A stretch of DNA of 36,085 nt from an uncultured cyanobacterium (GTDB lineage: Bacteria > Cyanobacteriota > Cyanobacteriia > Thermosynechococcales > Thermosynechococcaceae), in contig CALFCG010000118.1 of NCBI GenBank assembly GCA_937951315.1, positions 1-36,085 of the forward strand, read 5' to 3'. Below are positions 8,786 through 17,744 of this stretch, one piece after another. The translations under genes were made by a program, and so were the position numbers. How positions within the stretch are numbered: the first letter of the stretch is position 1; each line of letters starts with the position of its first letter. The notes under the pieces were generated by a model, which was not told the DNA's origin, did not search any database, and saw nothing but the letters and a program-made list of their open reading frames with translations.

Positions 8786-9256
8786 ATGTCTCGCCGTATC
8801 CGCGTCCAGAAGCGTCCTGTCCCCCCTGATTCTGTCTACAACAGTCGTCTCGTCAGCATGACGATTCGTCGGTTAATGACGAGCGGGAAAAAGTCGGTGG
8901 CCTCTCGTTTGCTCTACGATGCTATGAAAGTTATTGAAGAGCGCACCAACCAGGATCCTCTTGAGGTCTTCGAGACAGCGGTGCGGAATGCAACACCACT
9001 GGTCGAAGTTAAAGCCCGACGGGTGGGTGGTGCAACTTATCAGGTGCCCATGGAAGTACGCTCTGAGCGAGGGGTTGCCCTCGCGCTTCGTTGGCTAGTG
9101 TCCTTCTCGCGCCAGCGTGCGGGGCGTTCGATGGTGAGTAAGTTAGCCAATGAATTAATTGATGCTGCTAATGAAACGGGTGGAGCGATTCGCAAGCGCG
9201 AAGAGACGCATCGCATGGCTGAGGCAAATAAGGCCTTTGCTCACTACCGCTATTAA
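8786..9256 (+). CDS. rpsG: 30S ribosomal protein S7
   Basis: A 156-residue S7, with [19 protein letters not shown] at the start, the core [20 protein letters not shown] and [14 protein letters not shown], and the C-terminal region [19 protein letters not shown]7 nucleates assembly of the 30S head by binding the 3' domain of 16S rRNA. It follows rpsL by 135 bases and precedes fusA by 90, the standard str order. Confidence 0.98.
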   Translation: MSRRIRVQKRPVPPDSVYNSRLVSMTIRRLMTSGKKSVASRLLYDAMKVIEERTNQDPLEVFETAVRNATPLVEVKARRVGGATYQVPMEVRSERGVALALRWLVSFSRQRAGRSMVSKLANELIDAANETGGAIRKREETHRMAEANKAFAHYRY

Positions 9257-9346
9257 TGAGTCCTAATTCGTCATTTCGGTTGTTATAAATTTTTCGGATC
9301 CACTGAAGTCTGGGTAAGATCCTCTGCCTAGACGAAGGAGAGAGCT

Positions 9347-11422
9347 GTGGCAAGGTCCATTCCCCTCGAAAAAATAAGGAATATTGGGATTGCTGCTCAT
9401 ATTGATGCGGGCAAAACCACCACAACAGAGCGCATTCTGTTCTACTCCGGTGTTGTCCATAAGGTCGGTGAAGTTCATGATGGCAACACCGTTACTGATT
9501 GGATGGACCAGGAACGGGAGCGGGGAATTACGATCACGGCGGCGGCTATCTCCACTACCTGGAAAGATCACCACATCAATATTATTGATACGCCGGGGCA
9601 TGTTGACTTCACGATTGAGGTAGAGCGCTCCATGCGCGTGTTGGACGGTGTGATTGCCGTCTTTTGCTCTGTGGGAGGGGTGCAGCCTCAGTCTGAAACG
9701 GTATGGCGACAGGCCGAACGCTATTCGGTACCTCGAATCGTGTTCGTGAATAAAATGGACCGAACGGGGGCTGACTTTTTTAAGGTTTATGATCAGATTC
9801 GCGATCGCTTGCGAGGAAATGCGATCGCAACTCAAATTCCCATTGGCAGTGAAGATAACTTTCGCGGCATTGTCGATCTCGTCAAAATGAAGGCCTTCAT
9901 CTATAACAACGATGAAGGAACAGATATTGAAGAGAAAGATATTCCTGCCGAAGTTAAAGATCAGGCGGAAGACTATCGCACACGCCTTGTCGAGAGCGTC
10001 GCCGAAGCAGATGACGCCCTCATGGAGAAGTATCTAGAGGGAGAACCTCTCACTGAAGCTGAAATTATTGATGCGCTCCACAAGGGCACCATCGAAGGGA
10101 CTATGGTTCCTATGCTGTGTGGTTCAGCATTTAAGAATAAAGGTGTGCAGCTTTTGCTGGATGCTGTTATCAGCTATATGCCCTCCCCTATAGAGGTCCC
10201 TGCGATTCAAGGCCTGTTAGAAGATGGCTCAGAAGCTGAGCGCTCTGCTGACGATAATGCACCTCTGTCGGCCCTCGCCTTTAAGGTTATGACCGATCCC
10301 TATGGCCGCCTGACTTTTCTTCGGGTTTATTCCGGGGTCTTGAAAAAGGGCAGTTACGTCCTGAATCCCACCAAAGATAAAAAAGAGCGGATTGCTCGCC
10401 TGATCATCATGAAGGCCGATGACCGAATTGAGGTGGATGAACTTCGGGCAGGTGATCTGGGTGCGGCTTTGGGGCTCAAAGATACCTTCACCGGCGAAAC
10501 GCTGTGTGACGCGAAATCTCCGATCATCTTGGAATCTCTCTTTATTCCCGAGCCTGTTATTTCTGTGGCTGTGGAACCGAAGACCACTCAGGATATGGAC
10601 AAGTTGTCTAAGGCAATGCAGTCCTTAGCTCAGGAAGATCCAACTTTTCAGGTCAGCATTGATCCTGAAACCAATCAGACCGTGATCTCAGGCATGGGTG
10701 AACTTCACCTCGAAATTCTGATTGATCGGATGCTGCGGGAGTTCAAAGTTCAGGCTAATATTGGTGCTCCCCAAGTTGCCTACCGAGAAACCATTCGCAA
10801 AGCCGTCGAAGCCGAAGGCAAATTTGTGCGTCAGAGTGGCGGTAAAGGGCAGTATGGGCATGTCGTCATTCAGTTGGAACCCGGTGAGGAGGGAACTGGG
10901 TTTGAGTTTGTCTCTAAAATTTCAGGGGGGGCAATACCCCAAGAATTTATCAAGCCTGCAGAGCAGGGTATGAAAGAAGCTTGTGAATCTGGTGTCTTAG
11001 CAGGTTATCCTCTTATAGATGTCAAAGTGACCCTCATTGACGGGTCATATCACGATGTGGATTCTTCAGAGATTGCCTTTAAAATTGCCGGTTCTATGGC
11101 AATTAGAGAAGGTGCCCTCAAAGCATCTCCGGCTCTGCTAGAGCCGATGATGAAAACCGAGGTAGAAGTCCCCGAAGAGTTTTTGGGTCCTGTGATGGGA
11201 GATTTAATCTCTCGCAGGGGTCAAATTGAAGGACAGGAAGTGACCCAAGGGCTGTCTAAAGTCACAACCAAAGTCCCTTTGGCAACCATGTTTGGGTATG
11301 CCACGGATATCCGGTCTATGACCCAAGGTCGAGGTATCTTTTCTATGGAGTTTAGCTGTTATGATGAAGTACCTCGGAGTGCGGCTGAACCAATCATCGA
11401 AAAAAACAAAGGGTACGCATAG
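9347..11422 (+). CDS. fusA: Elongation factor G
   Basis: A 691-residue EF-G that drives ribosomal translocation with GTP. GTPase motifs: [10 protein letters not shown] (17-26), [15 protein letters not shown] and [10 protein letters not shown]. The later domains carry [27 protein letters not shown] and the domain IV stretch [15 protein letters not shown]. The start is a GTG at 9347 with GAAGGAG six bases upstream. All domains are full length, so this is the main translational EF-G. Confidence 0.98.
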   Translation: MARSIPLEKIRNIGIAAHIDAGKTTTTERILFYSGVVHKVGEVHDGNTVTDWMDQERERGITITAAAISTTWKDHHINIIDTPGHVDFTIEVERSMRVLDGVIAVFCSVGGVQPQSETVWRQAERYSVPRIVFVNKMDRTGADFFKVYDQIRDRLRGNAIATQIPIGSEDNFRGIVDLVKMKAFIYNNDEGTDIEEKDIPAEVKDQAEDYRTRLVESVAEADDALMEKYLEGEPLTEAEIIDALHKGTIEGTMVPMLCGSAFKNKGVQLLLDAVISYMPSPIEVPAIQGLLEDGSEAERSADDNAPLSALAFKVMTDPYGRLTFLRVYSGVLKKGSYVLNPTKDKKERIARLIIMKADDRIEVDELRAGDLGAALGLKDTFTGETLCDAKSPIILESLFIPEPVISVAVEPKTTQDMDKLSKAMQSLAQEDPTFQVSIDPETNQTVISGMGELHLEILIDRMLREFKVQANIGAPQVAYRETIRKAVEAEGKFVRQSGGKGQYGHVVIQLEPGEEGTGFEFVSKISGGAIPQEFIKPAEQGMKEACESGVLAGYPLIDVKVTLIDGSYHDVDSSEIAFKIAGSMAIREGALKASPALLEPMMKTEVEVPEEFLGPVMGDLISRRGQIEGQEVTQGLSKVTTKVPLATMFGYATDIRSMTQGRGIFSMEFSCYDEVPRSAAEPIIEKNKGYA
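9801..9828. repeat. Two HIP1 palindromes (GCGATCGC) inside fusA
   Basis: GCGATCGC at 9801-9808 and 9821-9828, exactly 20 bases apart within coding sequence. HIP1 is an over-represented octamer in many cyanobacteria. Further copies are scattered through the window, for example inside murC, the DinG-like gene, the S9 peptidase gene, the ribonucleotide reductase gene, dnaK and the DHH gene, which supports the taxonomic call. Confidence 0.85.
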
Positions 11423-11447
11423 ATCATTGAAAAGGAATAGTTGATTC

Positions 11448-12677
11448 ATGGCACGCGCAAAGTTTGAAAGAAACAAACCTCACGTCAACATTGGCACTAT
11501 TGGTCATGTTGACCACGGTAAAACCACGTTGACAGCAGCCATTACCATGTCTCTCGCAGCACAGGGTAAGGCACAAGTCAGAAAGTATGACGAAATTGAT
11601 GCTGCCCCTGAAGAAAAGGCTAGAGGCATCACTATCAACACTGCTCACGTTGAATATGAGACTGATGGTCGTCACTATGCTCACGTGGACTGTCCCGGAC
11701 ACGCTGACTATGTGAAGAACATGATCACTGGCGCAGCTCAGATGGACGGTGCAATCCTGGTTTGCTCTGCTGCCGATGGTCCTATGCCTCAAACTCGTGA
11801 GCACATCCTGCTTGCCAAGCAAGTCGGCGTACCTAGCTTGGTTGTCTTCTTGAATAAAGAAGATCAAGTTGATGATGAAGAATTACTAGAACTTGTTGAA
11901 TTAGAAGTTCGTGAGCTGCTCTCTGAGTATGACTTCCCAGGTGACGATATCCCCATCGTTGTGGGTTCAGCTCTCAATGCGGTAGAAGCTTTGACTGCAA
12001 AGACAGATATTTCCAAGGGAGATGATAAGTGGGTCGATAAGATCTTGGCTCTTATGGAGGAAGTTGATAGCTACGTCCCGACTCCCGAGCGTGATGTTGA
12101 TAAGCCTCTCTTGATGGCCGTTGAGGATGTGTTCTCAATCACCGGTCGTGGAACGGTTGCCACAGGACGCATTGAGCGTGGTGTCGTTAATGTGGGCGAA
12201 ACTGTTGAAATCGTTGGTATTAAAGACACAAACTCTACGACCGTGACAGGCGTAGAGATGTTCCAGAAGACCTTGGATCAAGGTATGGCTGGTGACAACG
12301 TCGGTCTCCTTCTGCGGGGTGTGCAAAAAGAAGATATTGAGCGGGGCATGGTTATTGCTAAGCCTGGTTCTATCACACCTCACACTAAGTTTGAGTCTGA
12401 GGTCTATATCCTCAAAAAAGATGAGGGTGGTCGTCATACCCCTTTCTTCCCTGGATATCGTCCTCAGTTCTACGTGCGCACAACTGATGTAACCGGTACA
12501 ATCGATGCCTTTACTGCTGATGATGGTAGTGCAGCTGAGATGGTAATGCCTGGTGATCGGATTAAAATGACGGTTGAACTCATCAACCCCATTGCAATTG
12601 AGCAGGGAATGCGTTTCGCTATCCGCGAAGGTGGCCGCACTGTCGGTGCAGGTGTTGTCTCCAAAATCCTCGCTTAA
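11448..12677 (+). CDS. tuf: Elongation factor Tu
   Basis: A 409-residue EF-Tu that carries aminoacyl-tRNA to the ribosome. GTPase motifs GHVDHGKT (19-26), [20 protein letters not shown], and [20 protein letters not shown]. Domain 2 shows [18 protein letters not shown] and domain 3 ends [14 protein letters not shown]. The extra KALMEEVD region after residue 190 is typical of cyanobacterial and plastid EF-Tu, which are about 409 residues. It starts 25 bases after fusA. No second tuf is in the window. Confidence 0.98.
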   Translation: MARAKFERNKPHVNIGTIGHVDHGKTTLTAAITMSLAAQGKAQVRKYDEIDAAPEEKARGITINTAHVEYETDGRHYAHVDCPGHADYVKNMITGAAQMDGAILVCSAADGPMPQTREHILLAKQVGVPSLVVFLNKEDQVDDEELLELVELEVRELLSEYDFPGDDIPIVVGSALNAVEALTAKTDISKGDDKWVDKILALMEEVDSYVPTPERDVDKPLLMAVEDVFSITGRGTVATGRIERGVVNVGETVEIVGIKDTNSTTVTGVEMFQKTLDQGMAGDNVGLLLRGVQKEDIERGMVIAKPGSITPHTKFESEVYILKKDEGGRHTPFFPGYRPQFYVRTTDVTGTIDAFTADDGSAAEMVMPGDRIKMTVELINPIAIEQGMRFAIREGGRTVGAGVVSKILA

Positions 12678-12697
12678 ATATAAGAGAGTGTGAAGTT

Positions 12698-12720
12698 AGC
12701 TGCTGGATTACCCAGCAGCT
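12698..12720 (+). other. Hairpin between tuf and rpsJ
   Basis: AGCTGCTGG (12698-12706), loop ATTAC, CCAGCAGCT (12712-12720): a perfect 9-bp stem, with only a broken T stretch (TCTTTGTCTC) after it. It may be a weak terminator or processing site that lowers rpsJ relative to tuf. Expression effect is inferred. Confidence 0.55.
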
Positions 12721-12820
12721 TCTTTGTCTCTTCATCGCTCCCGCCTAAATTATCTTTGGGAATTGAAGTTTCCCGCTTAGTCCTTCATCTGGACCTTGAA
12801 AATTAAAGAGAACAAGACCT

Positions 12821-13138
12821 ATGGCAACCCTTGACCAACAGAAAATCCGGATTCGACTAAAAGCTTTTGATCACAGACTCCTCGATACTTCCTGCGACAA
12901 AATTGTTGAAACGGCAAAGCGCACAAACGCATCACCTGTTGGTCCCATTCCTCTGCCAACGCGTCGTCGCATTTACTGTGTCCTGACTTCACCCCACGTT
13001 GATAAGGATGCTAGAGAGCATTTTGAGACCCGTACCCACCGCCGCATCGTTGATATTTATCAGCCTTCCCCTAAGACAATTGATGCGCTAATGAAGTTAG
13101 ATTTGCCTGCTGGTGTAGATATTGAGGTCAAGCTCTAG
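12821..13138 (+). CDS. rpsJ: 30S ribosomal protein S10
   Basis: A 105-residue S10: [20 protein letters not shown] at the N-terminus, [31 protein letters not shown] in the middle and the C-terminal [13 protein letters not shown]10 is also the NusE antitermination factor. In cyanobacteria rpsJ closes the str operon, unlike E. coli where it begins the S10 operon; the layout here agrees with that. Confidence 0.98.
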   Translation: MATLDQQKIRIRLKAFDHRLLDTSCDKIVETAKRTNASPVGPIPLPTRRRIYCVLTSPHVDKDAREHFETRTHRRIVDIYQPSPKTIDALMKLDLPAGVDIEVKL

Positions 13139-13190
13139 GTTTTCTCCGACTGGTTGCAACCTTAGTTAGACAGGCAAAAATAGTTTGGTA

Positions 13191-13218
13191 GGGTAAATCT
13201 GCGGGTTTACCCGAGCGT
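13191..13218 (+). terminator. Candidate terminator of the str operon
   Basis: GGGTAAA (13191-13197) pairs with TTTACCC (13206-13212), loop of eight bases, followed by GAGCGTTTTCC. The stem is short and the T run is only four, so it is a plausible but modest terminator after rpsJ. Confidence 0.45.
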
Positions 13219-13299
13219 TTTCCTAAGACTTACCTAGCTAGATCGGCTAGAGTAAGGAATACTCTTTTTAAACGCGTCAATATACCCGCATCTCGGCAA

Positions 13300-13944
13300 A
13301 TGGTTTTTCCTTCTTCGCTTGCAGTTAGAGAACTTCCTCTTTTTCCTCTCCCAGAGGTTGTTCTGTTTCCCCGTTGTCCTCTACCCCTGCATATCTTTGA
13401 ATTCCGCTATCGGATCATGATGAATACGATCCTAGAAAGTGATCATCGGTTCGGTGTTCTAATGTGGGATCCAGAGCAGGGAAAAGCTGCAACGATTGGT
13501 TGCTGTGCTGAGGTTATCCGCTACGAGCGCCTCCCTGATGACCGAATGATGGTTCTGTGTTTGGGACAACAGCGTTTTCGTGTACTCGATTATGTCCGAG
13601 ATAAGCCCTATCGGGTGGGTTTAGTGGAGTGGATTGAGGATACGACAGCTCAAACTGATCTGCAGCCATTGGCCGCCGATGTTAAACAGCTCTTTAAAGA
13701 TGTTGTGGGTTTGTCTGATAAACTCACCGATCAAGAAACAGAACTTCCGGATGACATCCCTGAACAGGCCACCCAGCTTTCCTATTGGGTTGCAAGTAAG
13801 TTTCATGGAGCAGCCCCTGAGCAGCAGGCGTTGCTAGAAATGCAGGATACGCAGCTTCGCTTGGAGCGAGAAACCGAAATTCTGACGTCGACACGCAATC
13901 ATTTGGCGGCTCGGACTGTTCTGAAAGATACGCTTAATTCCTAG
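13300..13944 (+). CDS. Lon N-terminal (substrate-binding) domain protein
   Basis: A 214-residue protein made only of the N-terminal domain of Lon protease. It begins with VRELPLFPLPEVVLFPRCPLPLHIFEFRYR, the classic Lon-N signature, and contains FGVLMWDP, CCAEVIRYERLPDDRMMVLCLGQQRFRV and a helical C-terminal half. There is no AAA ATPase or peptidase domain, so it does not degrade proteins itself. Stand-alone Lon-N proteins are widespread in cyanobacteria and plants; their role is poorly known. Its stop shares CTAG (13941-13944) with the convergent pheA gene. Confidence 0.9.
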   Translation: MVFPSSLAVRELPLFPLPEVVLFPRCPLPLHIFEFRYRIMMNTILESDHRFGVLMWDPEQGKAATIGCCAEVIRYERLPDDRMMVLCLGQQRFRVLDYVRDKPYRVGLVEWIEDTTAQTDLQPLAADVKQLFKDVVGLSDKLTDQETELPDDIPEQATQLSYWVASKFHGAAPEQQALLEMQDTQLRLERETEILTSTRNHLAARTVLKDTLNS

Positions 13945-14804
13945 ACAATTGTGAGGAGTGGGTAGCTCCCAAAATTCTTCAGCACTTCTGTGACTGCCTT
14001 TAATTGCTGCCAAGCTGAGTCGAATGGAGCTGCTTCGGCATTGATCTCGGCATCAATAAAAAAGACATAATCCCCCATTGAACGACGGCTTGGCCTAGAC
14101 TCGATACGGCTCAAGTTAATATTTCGATCTGCAAATATCTGTAGGGCTTTGATGAGCGCTCCCGGCTGGTTTGCGGGCAAGCTGAAAGCAATTGACGTAT
14201 AAATTTGATCGGTTGTAATGACTGGAGGCAGATCTGTTGTTGCTTGTTGCTTAATAATCCAAAAGCGAGTGCAGTTGTCTGGGTGATCTTGAATGCTGCG
14301 TTTAATGATCGGCAAGCTGTAGAGCTCTGCTGCCCGTTCAGAAGAAATGGATGCAGCCTGCTGATTTGCTTGGACGTATTGAAGCGCTTCTGTCGTCGAA
14401 TTGGTGGCAATAGTGTTGGCCTTTGGGAGGTGGAGGGCTAGCCATCTTTGGCATTGTCCTAGCGCTTGAGGATGCGAGTAAACCGTGCTAATTTCCTCTA
14501 GATTATGGGTTTGAGCAATGAGGACATGTCTGATCGGTAACACTAAGGCCTGATGAATCTGAAGATCTGAGCATTGCCAGAATGTGTCAAGTGTCGTGGC
14601 GACACTGCCTTCAATTGAGTTTTCGACAGGTGCCATTGTCAGTTGTGTGTCCCCTTCCGCTGTTGAATGGATGGTGCGGGCAATACTGCTGCAGGGATGC
14701 AATGTCGTTGCGGTGGGGGAGGCAGAGATCAAGTCGATATACGCTAAGGCCGCTTGCTCAGCGTAGGTCCCTGGCGGACCGAGATGGGCGATTGACACAG
14801 TCAT
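13941..14804 (-). CDS. pheA: Prephenate dehydratase
   Basis: A 287-residue protein from ATG at 14804; the open frame runs further upstream but that part has no similarity pattern and would cross the divergent promoter region. It begins SIAHLGPPGTYAEQAALAY, the prephenate dehydratase signature, contains APVENSIEGSVATTLDTFW, and has NCTRFWIIKQQ at the end of the catalytic domain. A C-terminal ACT domain follows (IAFSLPANQPGALIKALQIF ... INLSRIESRPSRRSMGDYVFFIDAE), the site of phenylalanine feedback inhibition. It converts prephenate to phenylpyruvate in phenylalanine synthesis. There is no chorismate mutase domain. Confidence 0.95.
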   Translation of the reverse strand: MTVSIAHLGPPGTYAEQAALAYIDLISASPTATTLHPCSSIARTIHSTAEGDTQLTMAPVENSIEGSVATTLDTFWQCSDLQIHQALVLPIRHVLIAQTHNLEEISTVYSHPQALGQCQRWLALHLPKANTIATNSTTEALQYVQANQQAASISSERAAELYSLPIIKRSIQDHPDNCTRFWIIKQQATTDLPPVITTDQIYTSIAFSLPANQPGALIKALQIFADRNINLSRIESRPSRRSMGDYVFFIDAEINAEAAPFDSAWQQLKAVTEVLKNFGSYPLLTIV

Positions 14805-14954
14805 AAATCCACCGGGATGTTTCTTGTTAGTGTATCGGTGCAAGGCTCTGTTCTTGAAGATGATTTGTGAGAAATGCTGCCTTCCTCCTGCCGGCGGCTT
14901 CTGGGATGGACTATGCCACAATGAAGGTCTGCTGTTACCGCCCATGAGTTTATT

Positions 14955-16490
14955 TTGCTTGAGGTAGACGTTCACCAGCAACTCCATGCTTTTTTGCGTG
15001 ATCAGGGAGAAACTCGCTGGCCCCATCATTTATCTGTGGCTCGTTTAGTGGCCCGTGCTTTACGTCTGCAACGCAGTGCTCTGATCCAGGTGAGTGCTGC
15101 CGCTCGATATCGTGGACATTATCGCTGTAGCTATCTTGTGCCGTTGCTCTTGTGGCCTGGGTTTGTTGTCTTAGTTGCGCCTGTTGCTGTTCAGCAGCGG
15201 CTTTTGCAAACAGATATTCCTAAGCTAAGCGAGTGTCTAGGCTTTAAAAAGCCAGTTTGTACGGCTCATCAATGGCCGGGTCCCCACTTTAATGGTCTCC
15301 TCATTCTTTCGCCTCGAGAATGGCTGTTACAGCGGTCTGAACTGGGTGTGCAACCTAAGAGTCTTGTGTTGTTAGATGGGGTGAATGAGTTAGAGGGCTG
15401 GACGCGTCAACATTTAACGCTGTCTCTTGATTTGCAGGACTGGGAGCAGTTGCGATGGTGTTATCCCCATCAGACGCAGCTGTTGCGGGGCGCGCGCGCC
15501 CAGTTGACTTGCAGTATTTTTCAACATCCTGTGAATCCCTATGGTTGTTCGGTGTTAACCGATGCTGAACGCCAGATTCTTGAGCATCTCCATCATGATT
15601 TACAGGGTTGTGATTTGAGCATGAGTCCCAAATCCTGGCAGCTATTTTGGCAACAGTATTCGCACTCTGATCAGTTGCTCTGGACCGAAATTCATCGTGA
15701 GCAAGGATCGTTTACGCTGCACTGTGCACCGATTGATGTGGAACCTTATTTGCGGACGGTGTGGGACCAGCAGACGACCGTACTGTTGGGGGGCGGGGGA
15801 GATGTTCATGCGAGCGCTCAGCTCTATGCGAAAACCTTGGGGATTGAAGATTTAACCTGTGTCCAGTTTGGAGCGGATCGCCATACAGAGGCAATCCAGC
15901 TCTATATTCCTGATGGTCTCCCCATGCCTAATACGCCTGAATTTCAGGCACGAATCATGATTCAAATTCATGAGCTGTTGGCTCTCAGTCGAGGGATGGG
16001 GCGGCCCACGGTGTTGGTAATTGATGATTTGCCTCTGAAGGCGCAGATTGCAGCTTTGTTAGCGGCTGAGTTTGGCTCTCGGGTTCAGATGGAGACACCT
16101 TCCCTGGGGCAAGACAGTATTCTGGTGACCGGTTGGGACTATTGGTTGCAGGTACAGCATCATATTCCGGCGCCACCTTTGTTGGTGATTGCGACCTTGC
16201 CGATTCCGTCTTTGGAAGACCCGCGAGTGGCGGGACGGGTGGCTTACTATAAACGACGACGCCAAGACTGGTTCCGGCTTTATCTGTTGCCCCAGACGCT
16301 ACGAATGCTGCAAGATGCGATCGCACCTGCCCGTGAACAAAAAGGTGTGGTTGCCCTTTTGGACGCCAGGGTTATCCATCGTAGCTACGGGCAACAGATT
16401 CTTGATGCGCTGAGTCCCTATGCGCGAATAAACTACCTCGACCCCAGCTTGTTTACCCCCTCTGCATTGCCGTTACTGGATCATGCCTAA
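14955..16490 (+). CDS. DinG/XPD-helicase-like protein with degenerate ATPase motifs
   Basis: A 511-residue protein starting at TTG 14955 (frame is closed by a TGA at 14922-14924; no ATG in between; the start is therefore uncertain by a few codons). Overall layout follows DinG/XPD helicases: an N-terminal region SALIQVSAAARYRGHYRCSY then LVPLL where the Walker A should be (41-65), LVLLDGVNELEGW where DEAH should be (138-149), LHCAPIDVEPYLRTVW (255-270) then LLGGGG in place of TSAT, and a C-terminal half with ILVTGWDYWLQVQ, LLVIATLPIPSLEDPRVAGR (409-428) and GVVALLDARVIHRSYGQQIL (464-483). The family resemblance is clear to me, but the nucleotide-binding lysine, the DEAH acid pair and the arginine finger Q-GR-IR all look lost. 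Function unknown; likely a structural or binding role. Confidence 0.72.
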   Translation: MLEVDVHQQLHAFLRDQGETRWPHHLSVARLVARALRLQRSALIQVSAAARYRGHYRCSYLVPLLLWPGFVVLVAPVAVQQRLLQTDIPKLSECLGFKKPVCTAHQWPGPHFNGLLILSPREWLLQRSELGVQPKSLVLLDGVNELEGWTRQHLTLSLDLQDWEQLRWCYPHQTQLLRGARAQLTCSIFQHPVNPYGCSVLTDAERQILEHLHHDLQGCDLSMSPKSWQLFWQQYSHSDQLLWTEIHREQGSFTLHCAPIDVEPYLRTVWDQQTTVLLGGGGDVHASAQLYAKTLGIEDLTCVQFGADRHTEAIQLYIPDGLPMPNTPEFQARIMIQIHELLALSRGMGRPTVLVIDDLPLKAQIAALLAAEFGSRVQMETPSLGQDSILVTGWDYWLQVQHHIPAPPLLVIATLPIPSLEDPRVAGRVAYYKRRRQDWFRLYLLPQTLRMLQDAIAPAREQKGVVALLDARVIHRSYGQQILDALSPYARINYLDPSLFTPSALPLLDHA

Positions 16491-16572
16491 GCCATTAAGT
16501 TTCTGCGAATAATGGGACGATGTTCACGACTCACCGCTAGGATTGTCTGAGTTGCGTTGATGAGGGAAAAAG

Positions 16573-16788
16573 ATGGGAGAAGCCAAACGTCGCCAGAATT
16601 CTCAGGGTGAACAGTACGGGAAAGACCCCAATATTTTGCCCTGGATTCCCTTTAGTGAGCGTCAGCTGATCCAGTTCTATAAAACAGCCAACAAAGGCGC
16701 TTGGATTGGGATTTTTATTGTTGCCATCGCTTGGGTTATTCTTCGCTTCATTGGTCCCCTCCTGGGTTTGTGGCAGGTTCAAGGGTGA
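16573..16788 (+). CDS. DUF2839 small membrane protein
   Basis: A 71-residue protein beginning MGEAKRRQNSQGEQYGKDPN, then ILPWIPFSERQ and one membrane segment (about 44-65, WIGIFIVAIAWVILRFIGPLLG). This is the pattern of the cyanobacterial DUF2839 family, with the MGEAKRR start seen in several short photosynthetic-organism proteins. Function unknown. GAGGGAAAA precedes the ATG. It lies 80 bases after the DinG-like gene on the same strand and may be read with it or alone. Confidence 0.85.
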   Translation: MGEAKRRQNSQGEQYGKDPNILPWIPFSERQLIQFYKTANKGAWIGIFIVAIAWVILRFIGPLLGLWQVQG

Positions 16789-16815
16789 TTGAATAGGGTT
16801 TCCAGTGAATCTATG

Positions 16816-16845
16816 CTGGACATCGTTATGGGTAGACGGTATAGT
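16816..16845 (+). promoter_or_regulatory. Weak candidate promoter for tRNA-Cys
   Basis: CTGGAC (16816-16821) and TATAGT (16840-16845), 18 bases apart, end about 68 bases before the tRNA. The -10 is good, the -35 poor. Confidence 0.3.
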
Positions 16846-16912
16846 TATCAACTACCATGTCATTTCGGTTTTGTGTTCATCAAGGCCTGTTGACACCTCC
16901 TGCGGGAGATAA

Positions 16913-16983
16913 GGTGGCATAGCCAAGTGGTAAGGCAGGGGCCTGCAAAGCCTTTATCCCCAGTTCGAATCTGGGTGCCACCT
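16913..16983 (+). tRNA. tRNA-Cys (anticodon GCA)
   Basis: Folds as a full cloverleaf. Acceptor GGTGGCA (16913-16919) pairs perfectly with TGCCACC (16976-16982); D arm GCC-AAGTGGTAA-GGC; anticodon arm GGGGC-CTGCAAA-GCCTT with anticodon GCA; T arm CCCAG-TTCGAAT-CTGGG. The discriminator base is T, as expected for cysteine tRNA identity. CCA is not encoded; the gene is followed directly by TTTT, which may help end transcription. Confidence 0.96.
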
Positions 16984-17111
16984 TTTTATTTCATTGAACT
17001 GAATAACAAAGTTCGTCAGCTGTCGCCATGCGCCTATGCTTATTTATGGGCCGCTGAGTCTGTTGCTAAGGGTCAAGTATCTATAATTCACCTGGTTAGG
17101 AGAGTCACAAG

Positions 17112-17744
17112 ATGGAAAAGACACCCAAGCCCGCTCTTGAACATCAAAATGTGCCGCAAAATCACCAAGGGTTGCATGATTTTCTCTATAGCTCAGGAGA
17201 TGAGCATAGTGTTTCTCAACAGACACCGGTTGTTCCTCACAGTCATGAAATGCTTGAGGTTGAGGCTTGGTTGACAACGGTTGCAGATCGGAAAATTGCG
17301 GGTGTTTATGCTGTCTTTGATCAGCAACATCAGGCCCAGTATGTGGGCTATTCCCGTAATGTGGGTCTTTCGTTAAGAGGGCATGTGACCGATAACGGTT
17401 CCCAGGTTTGTGCGTTTGTCCGGGTGCAGACTTTTCAGTTCCCGAAGCGATCTGAAATGGAAGCTCTGCGGGATGCCTGGATTGCTGAAATTGGGACGAC
17501 ACCCCCAGGGAATGAAGGGGATGGATCGTGGGCAGCAACCGTTGGTGCCAGCGCCGTGGCTGTGATGTCCCCCCAAGAGCGGGAGGCCCACGAAGCTAAA
17601 AAGCTGAAGTTGCGAACGGCAATGGCCGATGAGACGCTGCAGAAAGAGAAAGAAGCGGCATCTAAGGCTGAAAACTTGAAGTCGGCTGTAGAGGCTGATG
17701 ACTGGAGTGCCTTGATTGATGGACAAACTCAGGAGACGCGTTAG
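17112..17744 (+). CDS. GIY-YIG nuclease-fold protein, related to the domain in plastid glutaredoxin S16
   Basis: A 210-residue protein. The core (about 48-135) shows GVY (64-66), YVG (77-79) then SRNVGLSLRGH with R89, EMEALRDAWI with a conserved glutamate, and PPGN with N134, matching the order of GIY-YIG catalytic residues. After residue 150 the chain is a charged, lysine/glutamate-rich helix. The same kind of domain, with GVYAVxD and a loose YIG, sits in front of the glutaredoxin domain in plant chloroplast GrxS16; here there is no glutaredoxin part. DNA cleavage is possible but unproven. AGGAG precedes the ATG. Its last four bases overlap the convergent gene at 17741. Confidence 0.7.
   Translation: MEKTPKPALEHQNVPQNHQGLHDFLYSSGDEHSVSQQTPVVPHSHEMLEVEAWLTTVADRKIAGVYAVFDQQHQAQYVGYSRNVGLSLRGHVTDNGSQVCAFVRVQTFQFPKRSEMEALRDAWIAEIGTTPPGNEGDGSWAATVGASAVAVMSPQEREAHEAKKLKLRTAMADETLQKEKEAASKAENLKSAVEADDWSALIDGQTQETR

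Noticed and set aside
9263-9835. A 190-codon minus-strand open frame inside the 5' part of fusA
   Set aside because: It lies antisense to a strongly conserved gene and has no protein-like pattern; it is a shadow of the fusA codon usage.
14805-15029. Upstream extension of pheA to 15029
   Set aside because: The extra 75 residues have no family pattern, overlap the divergent gene, and the conserved prephenate dehydratase start is at ATG 14804.
16890-16895. TTGACA just before tRNA-Cys as a promoter -35
   Set aside because: A -10 at normal spacing would fall inside the mature tRNA.
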